From Prunella strophiata (taxonomy: Eukaryota > Chordata > Aves > Passeriformes > Prunellidae): 64,000 nt of DNA. Every line of letters starts with the position of its first letter. Within the stretch, counting starts at the first letter, position 1. A model generated the notes under the pieces. The model worked only from the letters and a program-made list of their open reading frames with translations. It was not told the DNA's origin and did no database searches. Positions 10,695 to 23,605 of the stretch are shown here, piece by piece. The translations under genes were made by a program, and so were the position numbers. Location of the stretch: assembly GCA_036583965.1 (NCBI GenBank), contig JAZBQD010000026.1, positions 3,283,400 through 3,347,399 of the forward strand, in the 5' to 3' direction.

Positions 10695-11330
10695 ATACAA
10701 GAAATAATATTTGAACAAGTTGTTATTTTAATAGAGCACAACTCCTGCCTCCTAGAAGCCGCTGTGAAGTTTTCAAACCACGGCAACTCCTTTCCTGGTT
10801 TCGGCTAGGTTGGGCACTGTTTTATTCGCTTAAAAGTTTTTTAAAAATCTTGCATCTTCCAGTTTGATTTCTAGCGTTGCAATGACATAAACGAAAACCG
10901 CGGGCTTTTGTTTTTAAACTCGGTTGTTCACACAATCGCTGTGGTTTATTAAGTGTTTTGTTACCGACCCTCGCTTGGTTTCTATCCGCAATCTGTAGCT
11001 TCCACGACTTTTTAATTTTGAGGTTTTATTCCTTGAAAAGGGGGAGGTGGGAGAGAGCAGAGATGTGCGGGTCGCAAACGCGTTTCTTTTATTTATAGTA
11101 AGTTGTATGTCTTGGTTTTTCTTAAGCTGTAAACTTATGTAAATGGGTTTGTGAATTTTACTGTGAAACATGTTTTGACATATCGGATAAAGAAAACGTT
11201 TTAGTTTTGTTACCGGATTCCTTCCAAAAAAAAAAAAAAAAAAAAATCGAAATACTCCTTCCCTGTTCCTAGCCCTCGTTTGCTTCCTTCTCCCAAACGA
11301 AGAGATCAATAAATTTTCTATCAGGCACGT
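10511..11330 (+). other. SOX3: SOX3 3'UTR
   Basis: Sequence after the TAA stop quickly becomes AT-rich, with a T-rich tract at about 10663-10694 and an A-run at 11226-11246. It continues to a canonical AATAAA at 11308-11313. This gives a 3'UTR of about 820 bases. The extent is inferred from the poly(A) signal; an upstream GATAAA near 11186 could be used as well. Confidence 0.6.
11308..11313 (+). terminator. SOX3: SOX3 polyadenylation signal AATAAA
   Basis: This is the first canonical AATAAA downstream of the SOX3 stop codon. It is followed within 25-45 bases by a GT-rich stretch (GGTGTCC, GGTTTGTGCGGGG) that fits a downstream cleavage element. Cleavage is predicted near 11325-11335. A further AATAAA near 11842 could serve a longer transcript. 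Confidence 0.6.
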
Positions 11331-12610
11331 CGGCGGTGTCCGGGCGGTTTGTGCGGGGGGCGCGGAGCGGGGCAGGGCCGAGCCCATCGCGGGGCTCTCC
11401 CCGCAGCATCGCGGCCCCGCCGCCCGCTCCGGGAGCTGCCAGCGCTCTCCGGCCGCGCTGCTCTGCCTGCCAAGCCGGGCTGTGTTTTGGGGGGCGGGAG
11501 AGGAGAATGCGCTCCTTGAATTTGTTTTTTTTCGTTTTTTTTTCAAGTGAAGCGGGATCCGGGCCGGGAAAGCGTCGCTGCTGTGCCGGGGCTGCCGCGG
11601 GCACTTGTTGCCTCTCCGCCCTGCTGCTTCCTCGGCCGACGGGGAGCGAGGGGATTACGTGTCTGCCTCGGCTTGTTGTGCTTTTTATTTCCTTTTTCTT
11701 TTTTTTTTTTTTTTTTTTACCTTGTCAGGAGGATTTGCCTAGATACGCCAGGTCATCTAAAATATTTACAAAAGTAAAACCCGTTGGGGAACTCTTAATT
11801 AGACTCCATTAAAAATGAATGGTTACAGGAGTCCCCAGAGGAAATAAATAATTCAATCTTTTCAATACGTTTGACGACTGCTTGGAGTCTGGACAACTTT
11901 TATTTCCTTTGCTCGCCCTTTTTATATTTTTTTAGGTTTTTTTTTAGGGGTGTGCGTTACTGGTGGCTGCGCTGCGGAACAGCCCAAGCGGAGTCCCGGG
12001 GCAGCCGGCGGAGCTGAGCATCGCTTCTCCCTCCCTCCCTCCCTCCGAGCCCTGTTCCGGCCGGGTCCCCACGTGTGTCCCCGGCTCCTGGGCCGGGCTC
12101 CGGGCTCTCCGCTCCGCAGCGCATCCCCGCTTGTCCTCTCGCCTGCTCCCGCTGCCCCTCCGCTGTTTGCCTTGGGGCAGGAGCAGAGGGACCGCCAGAG
12201 CGCTGCTGGGGTTCGGGTTTGGCTACGGGGCCCTGCCCTGCCACCCTTAGCGACGGCGGCTTCGGGGTCACTTTGTGCCCCTCTGGTGCCCGGGCGGTCC
12301 CATCCGCGCTCCTTCCCCGCCGCTTCCCTCCGGGGCTGCCCCGGCAGCGGCTCCTGCCTTCTCCGCCGCCGGGCTCGGCTTTCCTCGGGCTCTCCCAAGG
12401 GGCGAGGATGCTCTGCAAACCTCCCCGAGAGCCCCGCTCGCTGGCGGGGTGCCCGGCTCCTGTGCCCCGGGGAAGGGGCAGTGCCCGGGGCAGGTCCCGC
12501 AGCGGGGAAGCCCCGGCCCCGCTCGCTGCCCCCTCCCGGGGCCGGCACAGCCCGGGCACCGCCGCTGCCCCCTCGATGGGCTGGGGGGGAGCAGCCGGTG
12601 AACGAGAACC
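11320..12610. other. GC-rich island downstream of SOX3
   Basis: CpG-dense sequence just past the inferred polyadenylation site. It contains a CCCT microsatellite near 12029-12047 and a T-run at about 11700-11718. It holds several overlapping open frames up to 268 codons on both strands, but these lack domains and coincide with low stop-codon frequency. It could be a downstream promoter or enhancer island. Confidence 0.5.
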
Positions 12611-15600
12611 CAGCGTGTTTCACACCCACAGCTCAATTCTCCCGTAAGATTTCTGGTGAAATCTGGCGAACCTGTGGGTGCTGCTTCTGCCTGTTTGTGC
12701 TGCTGTCCTTCAGGTGGGAGCAGGAGAGTGTAGCAGCTGGTACCATGACCTGCTAGCCCTTGAGGAGAAGCAGATCCATCAAAAACCTGGAGGTCTGAGA
12801 GAAGGTGGTAGCAGCAGTGGGGTTAGTAGGGCACAGGACACAAGCAGGGCTGCAGCAGGACCGATTTCATCTCAGCTGGAGTCCAACTGTTCCCCAGTGC
12901 TCTCCAGAAGTGGCAGTGCCAGGACAGCTCTCAGAGGGGAAGCGTGAAATTCCCATTCCCTGAAACAATTCTCCTTCCACCTTCCCAGGCAGGTGTGCAG
13001 GTGCAGGTCTGACAAAAGCCAGGGCTCCTGAGCAGGTGAGCAGCTGCCAGCACTGGAATTGTACTCGGTGTCTTCAGAGTCAAACTGCAGCTGCAGTCTT
13101 TATAAATAGTTGTTCTTTCACATCTGAGTTTTGTGGAAGTGGATTCTCTGCCATGAAAGGGGAGAAACACTTGTTTTTTCAGAGTTTCTAGTACTTTAAA
13201 GCTCAAGTTATCCTTGTTTGGCCCAAGCCAGGGCTGAAGGAAGAGTCTGTGAGCAAGCTTCCTGAGGGGTCACAGAGAGATGTCTCTGTATAAATGTCTC
13301 TGCCTTGTTCTCCCTGGAAGCTCCCAGAAGTGGCTTGGCTTAGGGCTGCTTTTCCTGATTTACTGGTTTTGAGATGTCCAGGTAAAATTCCCAATGCAGT
13401 TCTCAGCTTCCTGGGGCTAAACTTTATCCCAAAGTCCATGAGCTGTGGGCCGAGCTTGTGGGAAGGTTCTGAGCAGCTGCACACACTGGGCTGAGACAGG
13501 CCCATGGAACCCAGCCTTGTACATTAATACAAACACAGATACAGCCTCTTCTTCCATCAACAGGAGTGCTTTTAATTAGAGAGCCAACAGCATTGAGGGA
13601 GACACTGCCTGAAAGACTTTTTTTTTTTTTTTTTTTCCCCCAAAGAGCAGTTACATCCTTTGCTTGGACCCAGGAGATTTTCCTCCTGAGCAAATGCAGA
13701 AATGTGTTCTTTTTAGATCTGATGAAGGTTTGTTTAACTTGTGCTGAACTCCATATTTAAATTTGCAGGGTATCTGGCCCTTGACATCCCTCCAGCATGC
13801 ATGCAGGCATTAAATCTAAATGCCTTTTTAGCACTGCCCAGGCAGGATTTCCTTCTCCTGCTAGTGTGGGAGAGCTCAGAATGGAACCATTAACATTCAC
13901 AGGTAAAGTTCCAAACTTTAAGTGCTGGGTTGTTGCATGTGCACCATCATCAGCAACTCTTTGCACAATTAAAACAACTCCAGCCTTATTCTACAACATC
14001 CAGGATAAATCCAAGTGCACCCTTTATCTTTAGAGTGACAGAGCACTGGCTCTGAAGAGGTTAATGCTGGCAATAAAGTAATGACAATATTTAGGCTTTT
14101 GTTTTATCATGTTTTTGAGTGGAAGATAACACTTGTCAAAACCCCAGGTATTGGGTTACATTTTCATGGTTCCTTCCTATGCCAAAGAGCTTCAGGGTTA
14201 ATTTGTTGCAACAAAGTTTGGTAAGTTGAAATATTTGAAGTTAAATTTTTGAGACAGTAAATGAAGTATAATAATTAGCAGAGGAAACTGATTGTGGGTA
14301 TTTTTAAGAATATTTTGAGAATATATGTTAAACTGCAAGATTTTGTAGTTTTTTGTTTTCTGCCATTTCTTTGCTAGAAGAAGAGATGAAGACTAAATTC
14401 AAGAAAAGCAATAGCATAGACACTTTGTGAAAACTTTCATAAATTATCTTTTTAGCTGTCCCATATCAAACAAGAGACTAAAAAAGATACTTCTCAGGAA
14501 GATAGGAACTTGTCTAACTCTGCTCCAGTGTTAAGGGAAAGGATGATTTCTCAGGAATGAGTACGCCTGAAATCTGAGGCTGGGTGATGTTCAGGGCTGG
14601 AATGCTGCTGCTATTCTCAGTGCCTGCAGAAGCGAGAAGCTTCTTTTCCACTTACACAGACCTTGATCCCAGATTTCCCATAGTCATAGCCAGTTTATTC
14701 ACATGCTGCAGATTCAGATTATTTCTATGGTAAATTCAATCACTAAATTCTGATGAAACACTGAAATAACAAAGAGAGAAAATTTGAATCCATTTCTTTT
14801 ATGATTTCTCAAGGAAGGTGTGGATAGCCATCATTGCAGGTTATTTAGTGGTTAATGCAGATTTCCAGAATAGTTTTCCACATATTTCCCTATGACAACT
14901 TTTAATTGATGCCACTGGATGCAGCAGCCAGTGCAACACAGTGACTTTTTCCCAGCAGAATGTCCTCAGGATGAGGAATTAATTATTCATTATTATTTTG
15001 CAAATACCATTCACAGCCAACTTCTTTGTGTTGCTAGCCAAGCAAACATGATTTTAGGTTTCCTTCTTCCAAAGGCATCCTCAGAAGCTCAGTATCCTTA
15101 TTAAACCTCAGTTTTCCAGTTTCTAAAATATCTCTAACTCCTTAGTGCAGCAGGGGAGATGGCAAAGTGTGAGCAAACATAACAGAGAGAAAGAGAACTG
15201 GGAGAGGTCACAGCACATCCATAAAAAGATTTATTTACACCTTCTCCACGATGAAAAAAATAATTGTGTTCCATAATGTTGTGCTCAGGATGCTCATTTT
15301 TATTGCTGTTGCTAAGCTCAACTGTAATATATTTCTATTTATTCAGGAATACATCAAATTAAGACTAATCAATATGAGCTGTGGTTTGGCCTGGTTTGAA
15401 AATATTTGTGCTGGCATCAGTGAAGTATCCAATTCAAGTCCACATGAGGGAGAAGTTATGGGGTTTTAACACATCTTGTGGAAAAATCTGCACTTTTTTC
15501 CATGCTTTGGCCATCCCATGCTGGGGGATTGGTGCAAACTCCCCTGGGCTGATGGGGTGAGGTGTGAAACACAAACTCCTGCATAAACCGGGCTGCCTCC

Positions 15601-18600
15601 AAAGAAATGCAAAGTGAGCCTGGCTCTCAGAGCCCCCATCCCCTGTGTATATTCCACGTGCACCCAGGGCTGAGAGAGCCAGGCATCCGTGGGGAACAGC
15701 TTAGCAATAAGAGGGAAATTAAGCAACGTTAAAAACTTGTGAGCTGCTGTCATCTGTCTCTTCTGCAGCTTCTGATTGAGATTCTGGCCTCGGTGAGCTT
15801 TTTTCTTTGTCTCTGTGGAGAATATTATGCATCTTTTCTATGCAGGCCATAGGAAATAGTAGAGCAGTGATTGCACCAAGCCTTCAGGATTTCCCCTTTG
15901 TACAAGACTCAGCTTATTCATTTCATGCATCATTCACAGCTTGCTGTGCTGATTTCAAAAATTCTATACATCCACTCAAAGGGGAGAGACACAAAGGGGA
16001 GAGACAGAGCACGGTGCTGGACGTGCCTTAGGTGCAGGTAACGACTGCTCCCCAATGCCATTTGCAGGGGAAGAAATCTTGAAAGTCAATGGGAACTTTG
16101 CCCATTCAGAGTTCAGGATAAGACACTTGGCATTGATTTCATTTTCATTGTACTGTGCTGCCAAGGCAGAGAAGCTTCTCTTCCACAAGGTTAAGGAAAG
16201 ATATTTTAATCCAAGTAATCTTTTCTCTCTCTTTTATTTTTCCCTCCCCCCCCCCCCCCCCCCTTTTTTTTTTTTTTTCCTTTCGATCCACTGGGCAGTT
16301 TTGCTTTTACAGCCTGTAAACAGGCGAGTGTCATAGTAGGAATTCCTTTAAAAAAAGCAAGTTATACTTTCATAATTAAGCAAAAACTTCCTTTCCTTTA
16401 AACCTGAGTCTGTTAAACAGGTGAACACTTGTGAAACAGGTGTGAATTTTTTATGAGCATACCAGAGCTGGGATAGTAACTGAATTAAGTGTCATGGCCC
16501 TAAAGTTAAAGGTAGTAAAGGAGCTGAATATACAGGCTGGCAAACATTTGAACCAAGGTAATTCTGTGCAGTTTTCCAGGCATTCAGCAGGGCTGTGTGA
16601 GTGGCTGCAGGAAGGATTAGCCCTGCCTGTGTTCCCTGTCCAAAGAACCACTGAAGTTTTCCTGACTTGGATGATGTTATATTTATTATAATAAACTTTT
16701 TTTTTTTTTTTTTAAACTATACCAAAGTAAGGAGATCAACTCCTAGAAAGTATTTTGCTTCTTTCTGCAATACTTCTGCAATTCCTACTGCTTCTTCTGC
16801 TCTTCTCTCTAGATTTCAGACCTTACTTGTATCAATTCTAGCCAAGAACAAATGCTTTGATTTGGAAGTCTTGTGTAAGCAGGGATGAATAACTTTGGAT
16901 TAATTGTTGAAGGCAATAAAGAATCTTTTGGTATTCTTTTGTTTAGACAGCAGTAAAACAAAAAGACTATTGGAGAGTTTCAGCTGTGGTGGCATGGGCA
17001 GATCTGGAGGTTCTGGAGTTGGAAACAGGACTGTTTTGGCCTCTAGCACAGGGCTGTCCATCTGTGCCCTGGAGTTGTTTTGTTTGCAGTGAGTGACAGG
17101 GCAGCTCATGACAGGACAAGGCTTGTGAGCTGCACAGAGAAGCCAAAAATCTGGCACATCCCTTGCACTTCCTGCTACATGAAACTTTTCCCACAATAGT
17201 TGCCTTTTCAATTATTCAAGAGAAGACTAGAATTTAGGCCAGCCTAAGTGGAACTGAGCAAGTATTTGATGAGGTTTTGCAGTCCTGTGCCCAGGCTTGG
17301 GTTCTGCTTGGCTGCACCTCCCTCCTCCATCCTGCCAAGGTTCAGAATCTGGCTGTGAACACAACCTCCACACCCAGGGAGGACTGACCATTCAGTCCTA
17401 TCTTTTTTTTTTTGGGGGTGAAATAATTTTCACTGGACTGTCAGAATTCCAGCCTAGTGAAAGAGCCCAGGGTATATTTTGATGCACACAACCTCAAGGA
17501 AGCTCATTTCTCCTCACACTGAGGTTTCACCCCTTCTTTCCAAGTAGAACCACTTACCTCCAGCTTCTACTAAATTAATTTCTAACAGCTTCACACCAGA
17601 ATTTTGTTGTTGCTGGCAAGATATTGCCAGAGTTGGGTGCTGTACCTTGCTCAGGTAGGACTGCAAGGAAAGGAAGGAGGAATAAGGAGAAATACTTTCC
17701 AGGAGTGAGGTTACAAAGGCACTGGCAGACTTTTGGTGCTTCATCTCCAGTGCAAAGCAGGCAGATGTGCTTTTGTCTGCATCCATTTACAGGCACACAT
17801 CATTAAGTGAAGCCAGAGATTCTGTATCAGGGTGGGAGCAGAGGAAGGACAATGTGATGCTGAAATAAGCACAAATTAACTTAGGTTCTGTGTGGTTCCA
17901 GCACCAAATTCTCTGCTTGATTCCTGACAAGGAAGTGACTAAATGTGGTCCTTGGATGAGAAGCAGCCCACGGGGCTGCTCCTTGGTGGGTTTCCAAAAT
18001 GTGATACCTGAGCTTGCTGTCAATCCACAGGAGAATTCCCAGAACTGCTCCTAATAAGAACCACTGTCAGCCATAGGTTTTGAAGCTGGCTTGCCCACAG
18101 AAGGACTGGGGTGAGAAAAAGCAAGCAGAACAGACCTTTATTATCAGGGAGATAAGAAAGTCATAAAAAAAAGAGGCAGGATTCTAAGCAGAGGCTTGAG
18201 CAGCTCAGGTGTGAGGGAGAAATTTGGGTTTACCTTGCCTACTTAATGAGAAAAAAAACACTTGTAAATGGAAAGCAGGTGATTTCAATAAACTGCATCA
18301 CAATATTTGTTATAAAGATATCCTCGAGCATTTTAAGTTTTGATCAGCTTTAGGCTGGGAGCTTTTCAGGGGAACAGGACTGGGTTTCCTCAGCTTCTGA
18401 AGTTTTAGTTGTGATTTTTAGGTGTGATTCATATATCTAAGCAGGTTTAACCACAGTTTGTGCCTGCCTTAATTCCAGCTCCAAAGGCTGGAGCAGCCCA
18501 AAGGGAAGTGTGGGAAAGCAAATAGTAACCCCCAGCATGGGAGGTGAGTGAAAGCTGTGGCTCTGTGAGGTGCATTGTTCCAGCTAAACTGAGACCCTCT

Positions 18601-20780
18601 GCTCCCCTTTGAAGCCAGCTCATGAGCTGCACTGGTGCATGTGGAAAGGGGGACTAGGGACAGGGCAGCAACTTAAAATCAGCCTTTTGTGGTTTAATCA
18701 CAAATATTCACTCGCTGTGGGCATGGGAATCACAGGTGTAGAAAATGGCATTGTGATAAAATCACTAAGAGGGGTTTTTCTGAGTCCATTTAGTGAAGGG
18801 GCAAGATGTAAAAAAGAAGAATGATACAGTTAATGGAGATGGAAGGGGAAAGTCCAAAGGTAATGGGATGAAAGTTTATCACCTTGAAACATGTATGTTT
18901 CACTTCTGAGGATTACTTAAAACTGTGAAGGAAACAATGTAGTGTTATTTTGTATTTAAAATAATCTCTATTTTCTGTGTCACATTGTTACTGTTTCAAC
19001 CTGCACAATGTGGCCAGAATCTTATCCTTACCTTGAAGTGTGAGCACAACAGAAAAAGCAGTTGTAGCTAATGAATGAGCAGGAACAATAGAGATCTACT
19101 GGCATTTGTCCCTAAAATCTCTGTGTGAAGGGGAGGATGGATGGGGGAGCTTTGAGAGGGAGCCAGCCCAGATCTGCTGAATTTCGATGAGGATTTTTCT
19201 AGTTTGTCTCCCATTCTGGTTGGCTGCATTATTATTTATCTCATCACTCAAATTGTGGTAGGTGCTGCTTGCCTTGGAGTATGAATAACAAAGCTGTTGG
19301 GCTCAGTAGAGTTCACTTATGCAGTAGGAGAGAATAATTCTCTCCTCTCCAGGAACTGCTGGGTAAAATTTAATAATCTTGGTTGTGCCTTGGTTTAGGA
19401 AAAAGGATCATAATGGTGCCCTCTGACCTTAAAGTACAGAAGTATTTAAAAATTTCCAGGTGTCTATCAGGATTGTATCCAACATGCAGTCAATTAATTC
19501 CTCCTATATTCCCTTGTATCCCTGCAATAACTTTTCCTGAGTGCAGGGCATAAAAGCTAGTTTAATAATTGTTTGATCAAGGAATAAAGAAAAAAAAAAA
19601 AAAGTATACCATCAGGTCTGCATGTTCTCCCATAAATGGTGCTGCCATATTCACTGTTAAACTGAGTCTGAAGAGGGAATTCAGTAATAGCTTTCAGGTA
19701 AATTTGACTAATCCTAAAATAACATTTTCACCTGAGACACCTGGCTGAGCAAATTCTCCTTCCCTGGGCCCAGTGAAGTCATCTTCAGGCTGGAGTATTT
19801 GTAGGATCAGCTGTTAAATGTTTGACAGCATTTCTATTTCAGTGCCCTTAAGTTCCCTCAACATTTAGAGGCTCCTGAGGCGAGAGGGAAAGAGAAGAGA
19901 AAACTCCCTGGTGCTGAGGATTCTAGGTGACTGAGTACTGCAGGACTAGCTGGGGTCACTTTAGAGCCAGCAGGTAGGAAAAGTGGCTTTATCATGAAAA
20001 TTTACACCCTCTAGAAATGCCCATGCACATCTGAGATCATTGGGACCTGTGGGTTTCTGTCTTTGCTGGCAGGTAGAGAAGGTGGCAGATTTCACAATCC
20101 ATGAATCATTTGCCATTTGCTCTTAAAGGATCTCCCAGATATCCTGGCTGTGACAGAGGCACTGTGCAGATGCACACGATGGGTCTGTGCTTTTTAATGA
20201 AGGAAAATTAATCAGAGAAAGGGAAGGGGAGCAGGATGCTGATGCAGTTTTCCCAGGTGTGTGTCATCCACAGAGAGCAGGTGGAGAAAACTGAGATTCA
20301 GCTAAAAAAAAAAAAAAAAAAAATCACTTAAGAGGTCTAAAAGACATTCTCAAGAAACATATAAAGAGGTGAGTATAAAGGTGGGTGTATGAAGGACTGT
20401 GGGATGACCACTGAAGGGAGTCACAAGTCTGCATAATACCTGAAGGATGCAAAAAGAAAAACTTGTTCTGCTGGTGGTGGCCTGTGACACAACCAGGAAA
20501 AATGGGAGGATTTAATGCCAGTGAAATAAAAGGCAGATGTGCAATGTTCTCTCCAGGAGTTTTCAGATGTTTAAGCAGAACTGGATAAAACATCTGTGAG
20601 CTGTAGAGGGGAATCTTGTGTTGGAAGAAGGGGAGATCAGTGTTTCCTGGCTGTCCTTCACGTTCATTGGTAAAAGAATTTATTTTCTCTGGCTGAAACA
20701 TCCCTGATCTGGTGTGTTCCTCAATGTCTTGGAAGCCTGGGAGTGCTAGGAGAGAACATGTAGTATGGTGATGAGTCTTA
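12610..20780. other. intergenic DNA, no gene supported
   Basis: Ordinary AT-rich sequence with short simple repeats: T-runs near 13618 and 16699, A-runs near 19590 and 20304, and a C/T homopolymer pair at 16243-16278. I recognise no transposon and no RNA gene. An open segment after a good 3' splice site at 15846 is treated as a finding only. Confidence 0.55.
16243..16278. repeat. poly-C run followed by poly-T run
   Basis: About 19 cytosines directly followed by about 16 thymines. This all-pyrimidine block is purine-only on the minus strand. Long C-runs can form i-motifs and the opposite G-run a quadruplex; that is a property of the sequence class and no function is shown. Confidence 0.9.
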
Positions 20781-20787
20781 ACTTTTG

Positions 20788-20940
20788 GGGTATGTTTTTT
20801 TTGGGTTGTTTGTTTGTTTGTTTTTTGGTTGTTGTTTTTGTGGTTTGTGTTTTGAGGTTGATTGTTTTGGTTTTTGTGGGTTTTTTTTTTTGTTTGTTTG
20901 TTTTTGGGGCTTTGTTTTGTTTTGTTTTTGCTTTTTTCCT
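20788..20940. repeat. T/G-rich low-complexity tract (TTTG-type)
   Basis: About 150 bp of TTTG, TTGTTT and T-run variants with almost no A or C on the + strand. The complementary strand produces Lys/Asn/Thr-rich spurious open frames. Related tracts occur at 23029-23072, 24105-24267 and 37700-37803. Confidence 0.9.
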
Positions 20941-21462
20941 CCCCTGTGATATTTCCAAACACTGCAAAGGAATCAGTGCAACCCACTTGCATAAGGAAAA
21001 GGGTCCAGGGGCCCCCAGTCAGGCAGGGGCAGAGCCAGGGGTGATCCCTCACCTCAGAGTGATGCTCTGCCCACTCTTTGGAATGGAATTTTCCAAATGG
21101 GCCCTGTCTGCAGCATTTCCTTGTGCTGATGGTGGAGCTCCAGCAGCCCTGGAGGGAATTCCTCCCGATTTTCCCCTTACACCTCTGCTAAGGGTTCCTT
21201 AGAAAGGGAAGAGTTTCTATGCCAGCTCCTGGGTTACTGCATCCTGGCTTAAAGAAACCATGGTTTCACATACTCTGGCTACTTGTGCTGCAGGGCTGGC
21301 AATCCTCCTGTCTGGTATGGCTCTGTCACTCTGGCAGAGGGACAGTAAACACTCATGTACTTGTTTTCCATTTTTCCCAGTGCAGGCTCTCACAGCTTAA
21401 CCAGGGAGAGTCAAATTTAATTTAAAGATGCTTTTCCTGCCCCCAGTAAATAACCACATCTA

Positions 21463-21620
21463 GATATTTGGTTTAATTTCATTAAAAATAAAACCTCTAC
21501 GAAGTTTTAAATAGTTTTCATTAAACAGAAAAGGCATTTTATGTGTAGTAAAGTATACTGAAGACAAGGAAATACAATGGGAATTAAAGTCTATCAGTGT
21601 TCCCTTAAAAATTTCTGCAT
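21463..21620 (+). repeat. dispersed direct repeat, copy A
   Basis: About 158 bp sharing most of its sequence with 22474-22640 in the same orientation. Both include AAAATAAAACCTCTAC, TTCATTAAACAGAAAAGGCA and AAAAATTTCTGCAT in the same order. The copies differ by many substitutions and a roughly 10-bp indel, so the duplication is not recent. It may be a local duplication or two copies of an unrecognised old repeat. Confidence 0.85.
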
Positions 21621-22473
21621 GATGGGGGTTTGCTCTAAGTTCATTTTGTTTCAAATCCATTCTGTGGTGGGGTAACTTGTAGCTGAGTTTGCTGCTGGTT
21701 TGATGCATCTGTTGAATCTACTAGCAGCTGCAAAATTCCAGGAGCCTGGCCTTTTCATGATTCAGTGACCATGTAATTGGCCATGGGATTTATTCAGCCT
21801 TTTCATTCTGTGACCCTTCCCTACAGCATCCTACCAAAAACCTCCTGGTTAAATTCTGTGCCTTTCTGTTGAGCACTCTGAGTGAACAGCTCACAGTTTC
21901 AAACCCATTTTCCTTGCATGTACAGAGAGATAAAATATCACATTCATGGCTGACTGCTTGTTGGCATCGCTGTTGAAGCTGAGAGTCAGCAAAGTGACTT
22001 TAAAATATAGTGAATAAAATATAAAATATAGTGAACTGGGCCTTTGTGAGCACAGGGCACTGGATTTGTTCTCTGTGCCTGCTTTGGAGTCAATCAGATA
22101 TTTCTGCAATAGAAAGGAGCACAGAGAGACAAACAGCCGAGCACCTCCTCAACCTCCATCCCGAAAAAGTCTTCAACTTTTTTAAACTGATTGAATCAGT
22201 TAGCAGCACGATTTGGGGAGTTTCAAGCATTACTCCAGCTGCCTCCTCTTCATCCGCCCTCTGGCTGGGAGCTGTGGGTGTGGGAGGAATGCAGGATTGG
22301 GTGCTTATCTCCCCATCCTGTCCCGGCCGTGTTCCGAGCTGCTTTGGAGAGGGGATTTGCCTGGAAAAGGTTGCCAGGGGAAGGTCAGCTGCTGCTCTGA
22401 TAGGCATTGGTGGGGAATCGAGTTTTTGTGGTGTTTAGGTTTGTCCTAAGCCCGTGTGGTGGAACTGGAATGC

Positions 22474-22640
22474 GATATTCGCCTTAATTGCACTGAAAAT
22501 AAAACCTCTACAAAGTTTTTCATATTTTTCATTAAACAGAAAAGGCAGTTTATGTGGTTTATGGGTAGTAAAATATACAGAAGACAAAGAAAGATAATGG
22601 GAATTAAATTCTATTAGTGTTCTCTCAAAAATTTCTGCAT
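22474..22640 (+). repeat. dispersed direct repeat, copy B
   Basis: Second copy of the element at 21463-21620, starting about 1.01 kb downstream. It has about 10 extra bases in the middle (an additional GTGGTTTATG-like segment). It begins beside CpG-containing sequence (ATGCGATATTCGCC), whereas copy A has lost those CpGs. Confidence 0.85.
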
Positions 22641-23230
22641 ATTTTCACATGCATGATGTTCAGTAAGAGCTTTCCCTGGGTCACAGCCGGGAGCCTACCC
22701 AGAGGTTATCACTTGTTGCTTCTGGCACTAATGGTGAAGATTTTGATCTCTGTTATATATTTTGGCATGGAAAAACTAGTTCTACAAAGGTGTGGCTGAA
22801 ATCAAAATTTACTGTCGGTTTCAGTTCCAAGGGCCGCCGGTGTGGCAGGATTAGAGCTGCAGTGTCACCCGGGATAACTCTGCAAAATCACCAAAAGCCC
22901 CTTTTGCATGTGAGAATTACAGCTGCAGGTTGTTTCAGGAAAGAAGGGGGAAAGGGTGCCTTAAAATATGCTGTTATGAAAAATTTAAATTAAAGAACAA
23001 TCTTATTGAAGTGAGGGTTTTTTCCTTAAACTGTTTTTTTTTGTTTTTTTTTTTGTTGTTGTTTTTTTTTCCAGAGGAGTAAAGCTTGTGCTATATCAGT
23101 TTTGACTGATATTTAGAGGGGGCAAAAAATGTTTTTGCCAGATATTCAGATAAAGAAACCTTGCCAGTGCCCCAGTGAGCAATGAGAGATACATGGTGGG
23201 GGAATGAAGAGTAGCAAGAAAGAATTTTTT

Positions 23231-23275
23231 TTTAATTTTTTTTTTTTGGGGGGGGGCGGGGGGGGGGGAGAAAAT
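23231..23275. repeat. T-run followed by interrupted G-run
   Basis: A T-rich stretch ending in about 11 thymines, then 9 guanines, one cytosine and about 12 guanines. The G block could form a quadruplex. Homopolymer lengths of this type are often wrong in assemblies. Confidence 0.9.
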
Positions 23276-23605
23276 TGAAACCACAGCTTTTTTTTTTATT
23301 TTGTTTTGTTTTGTTTCTTTTCAAACAGTTTCTCAATGCTATAACAGGTCTGGACATCCTGGCTCAGCTGCAGTGTGAGGTTGGCTCAGAGCAGAATTCC
23401 TGGGCTCACTGTATTTCACCCAATTTGGTGAATTTTCTGCACTTTTGGGGTAAAATGCCAACTCCCAGGAGGGGCAGCAAAGGCACCAGGCTGAGATTAT
23501 CACGGCATGGAGCTCGGGGCTGGCACAGTGCCCCATCAGTGCCAGGGCAGGGGGTGGCATCTGCATTCAGATCTTAACGGGCTCTGCTTGCCCTCTGCAT
23601 TCCAG

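Noticed and set aside
11922..12756. Frames of 200-268 codons in the island after SOX3
   Set aside because: They are Arg/Pro/Gly-rich, open on both strands and in overlapping frames, as expected from base composition; no domains are visible.
20324..21052. 242-codon minus-strand frame rich in Lys, Asn and Thr
   Set aside because: The low-complexity core is the complement of a TTTG-type tract and the remainder has no family resemblance or splice signals.
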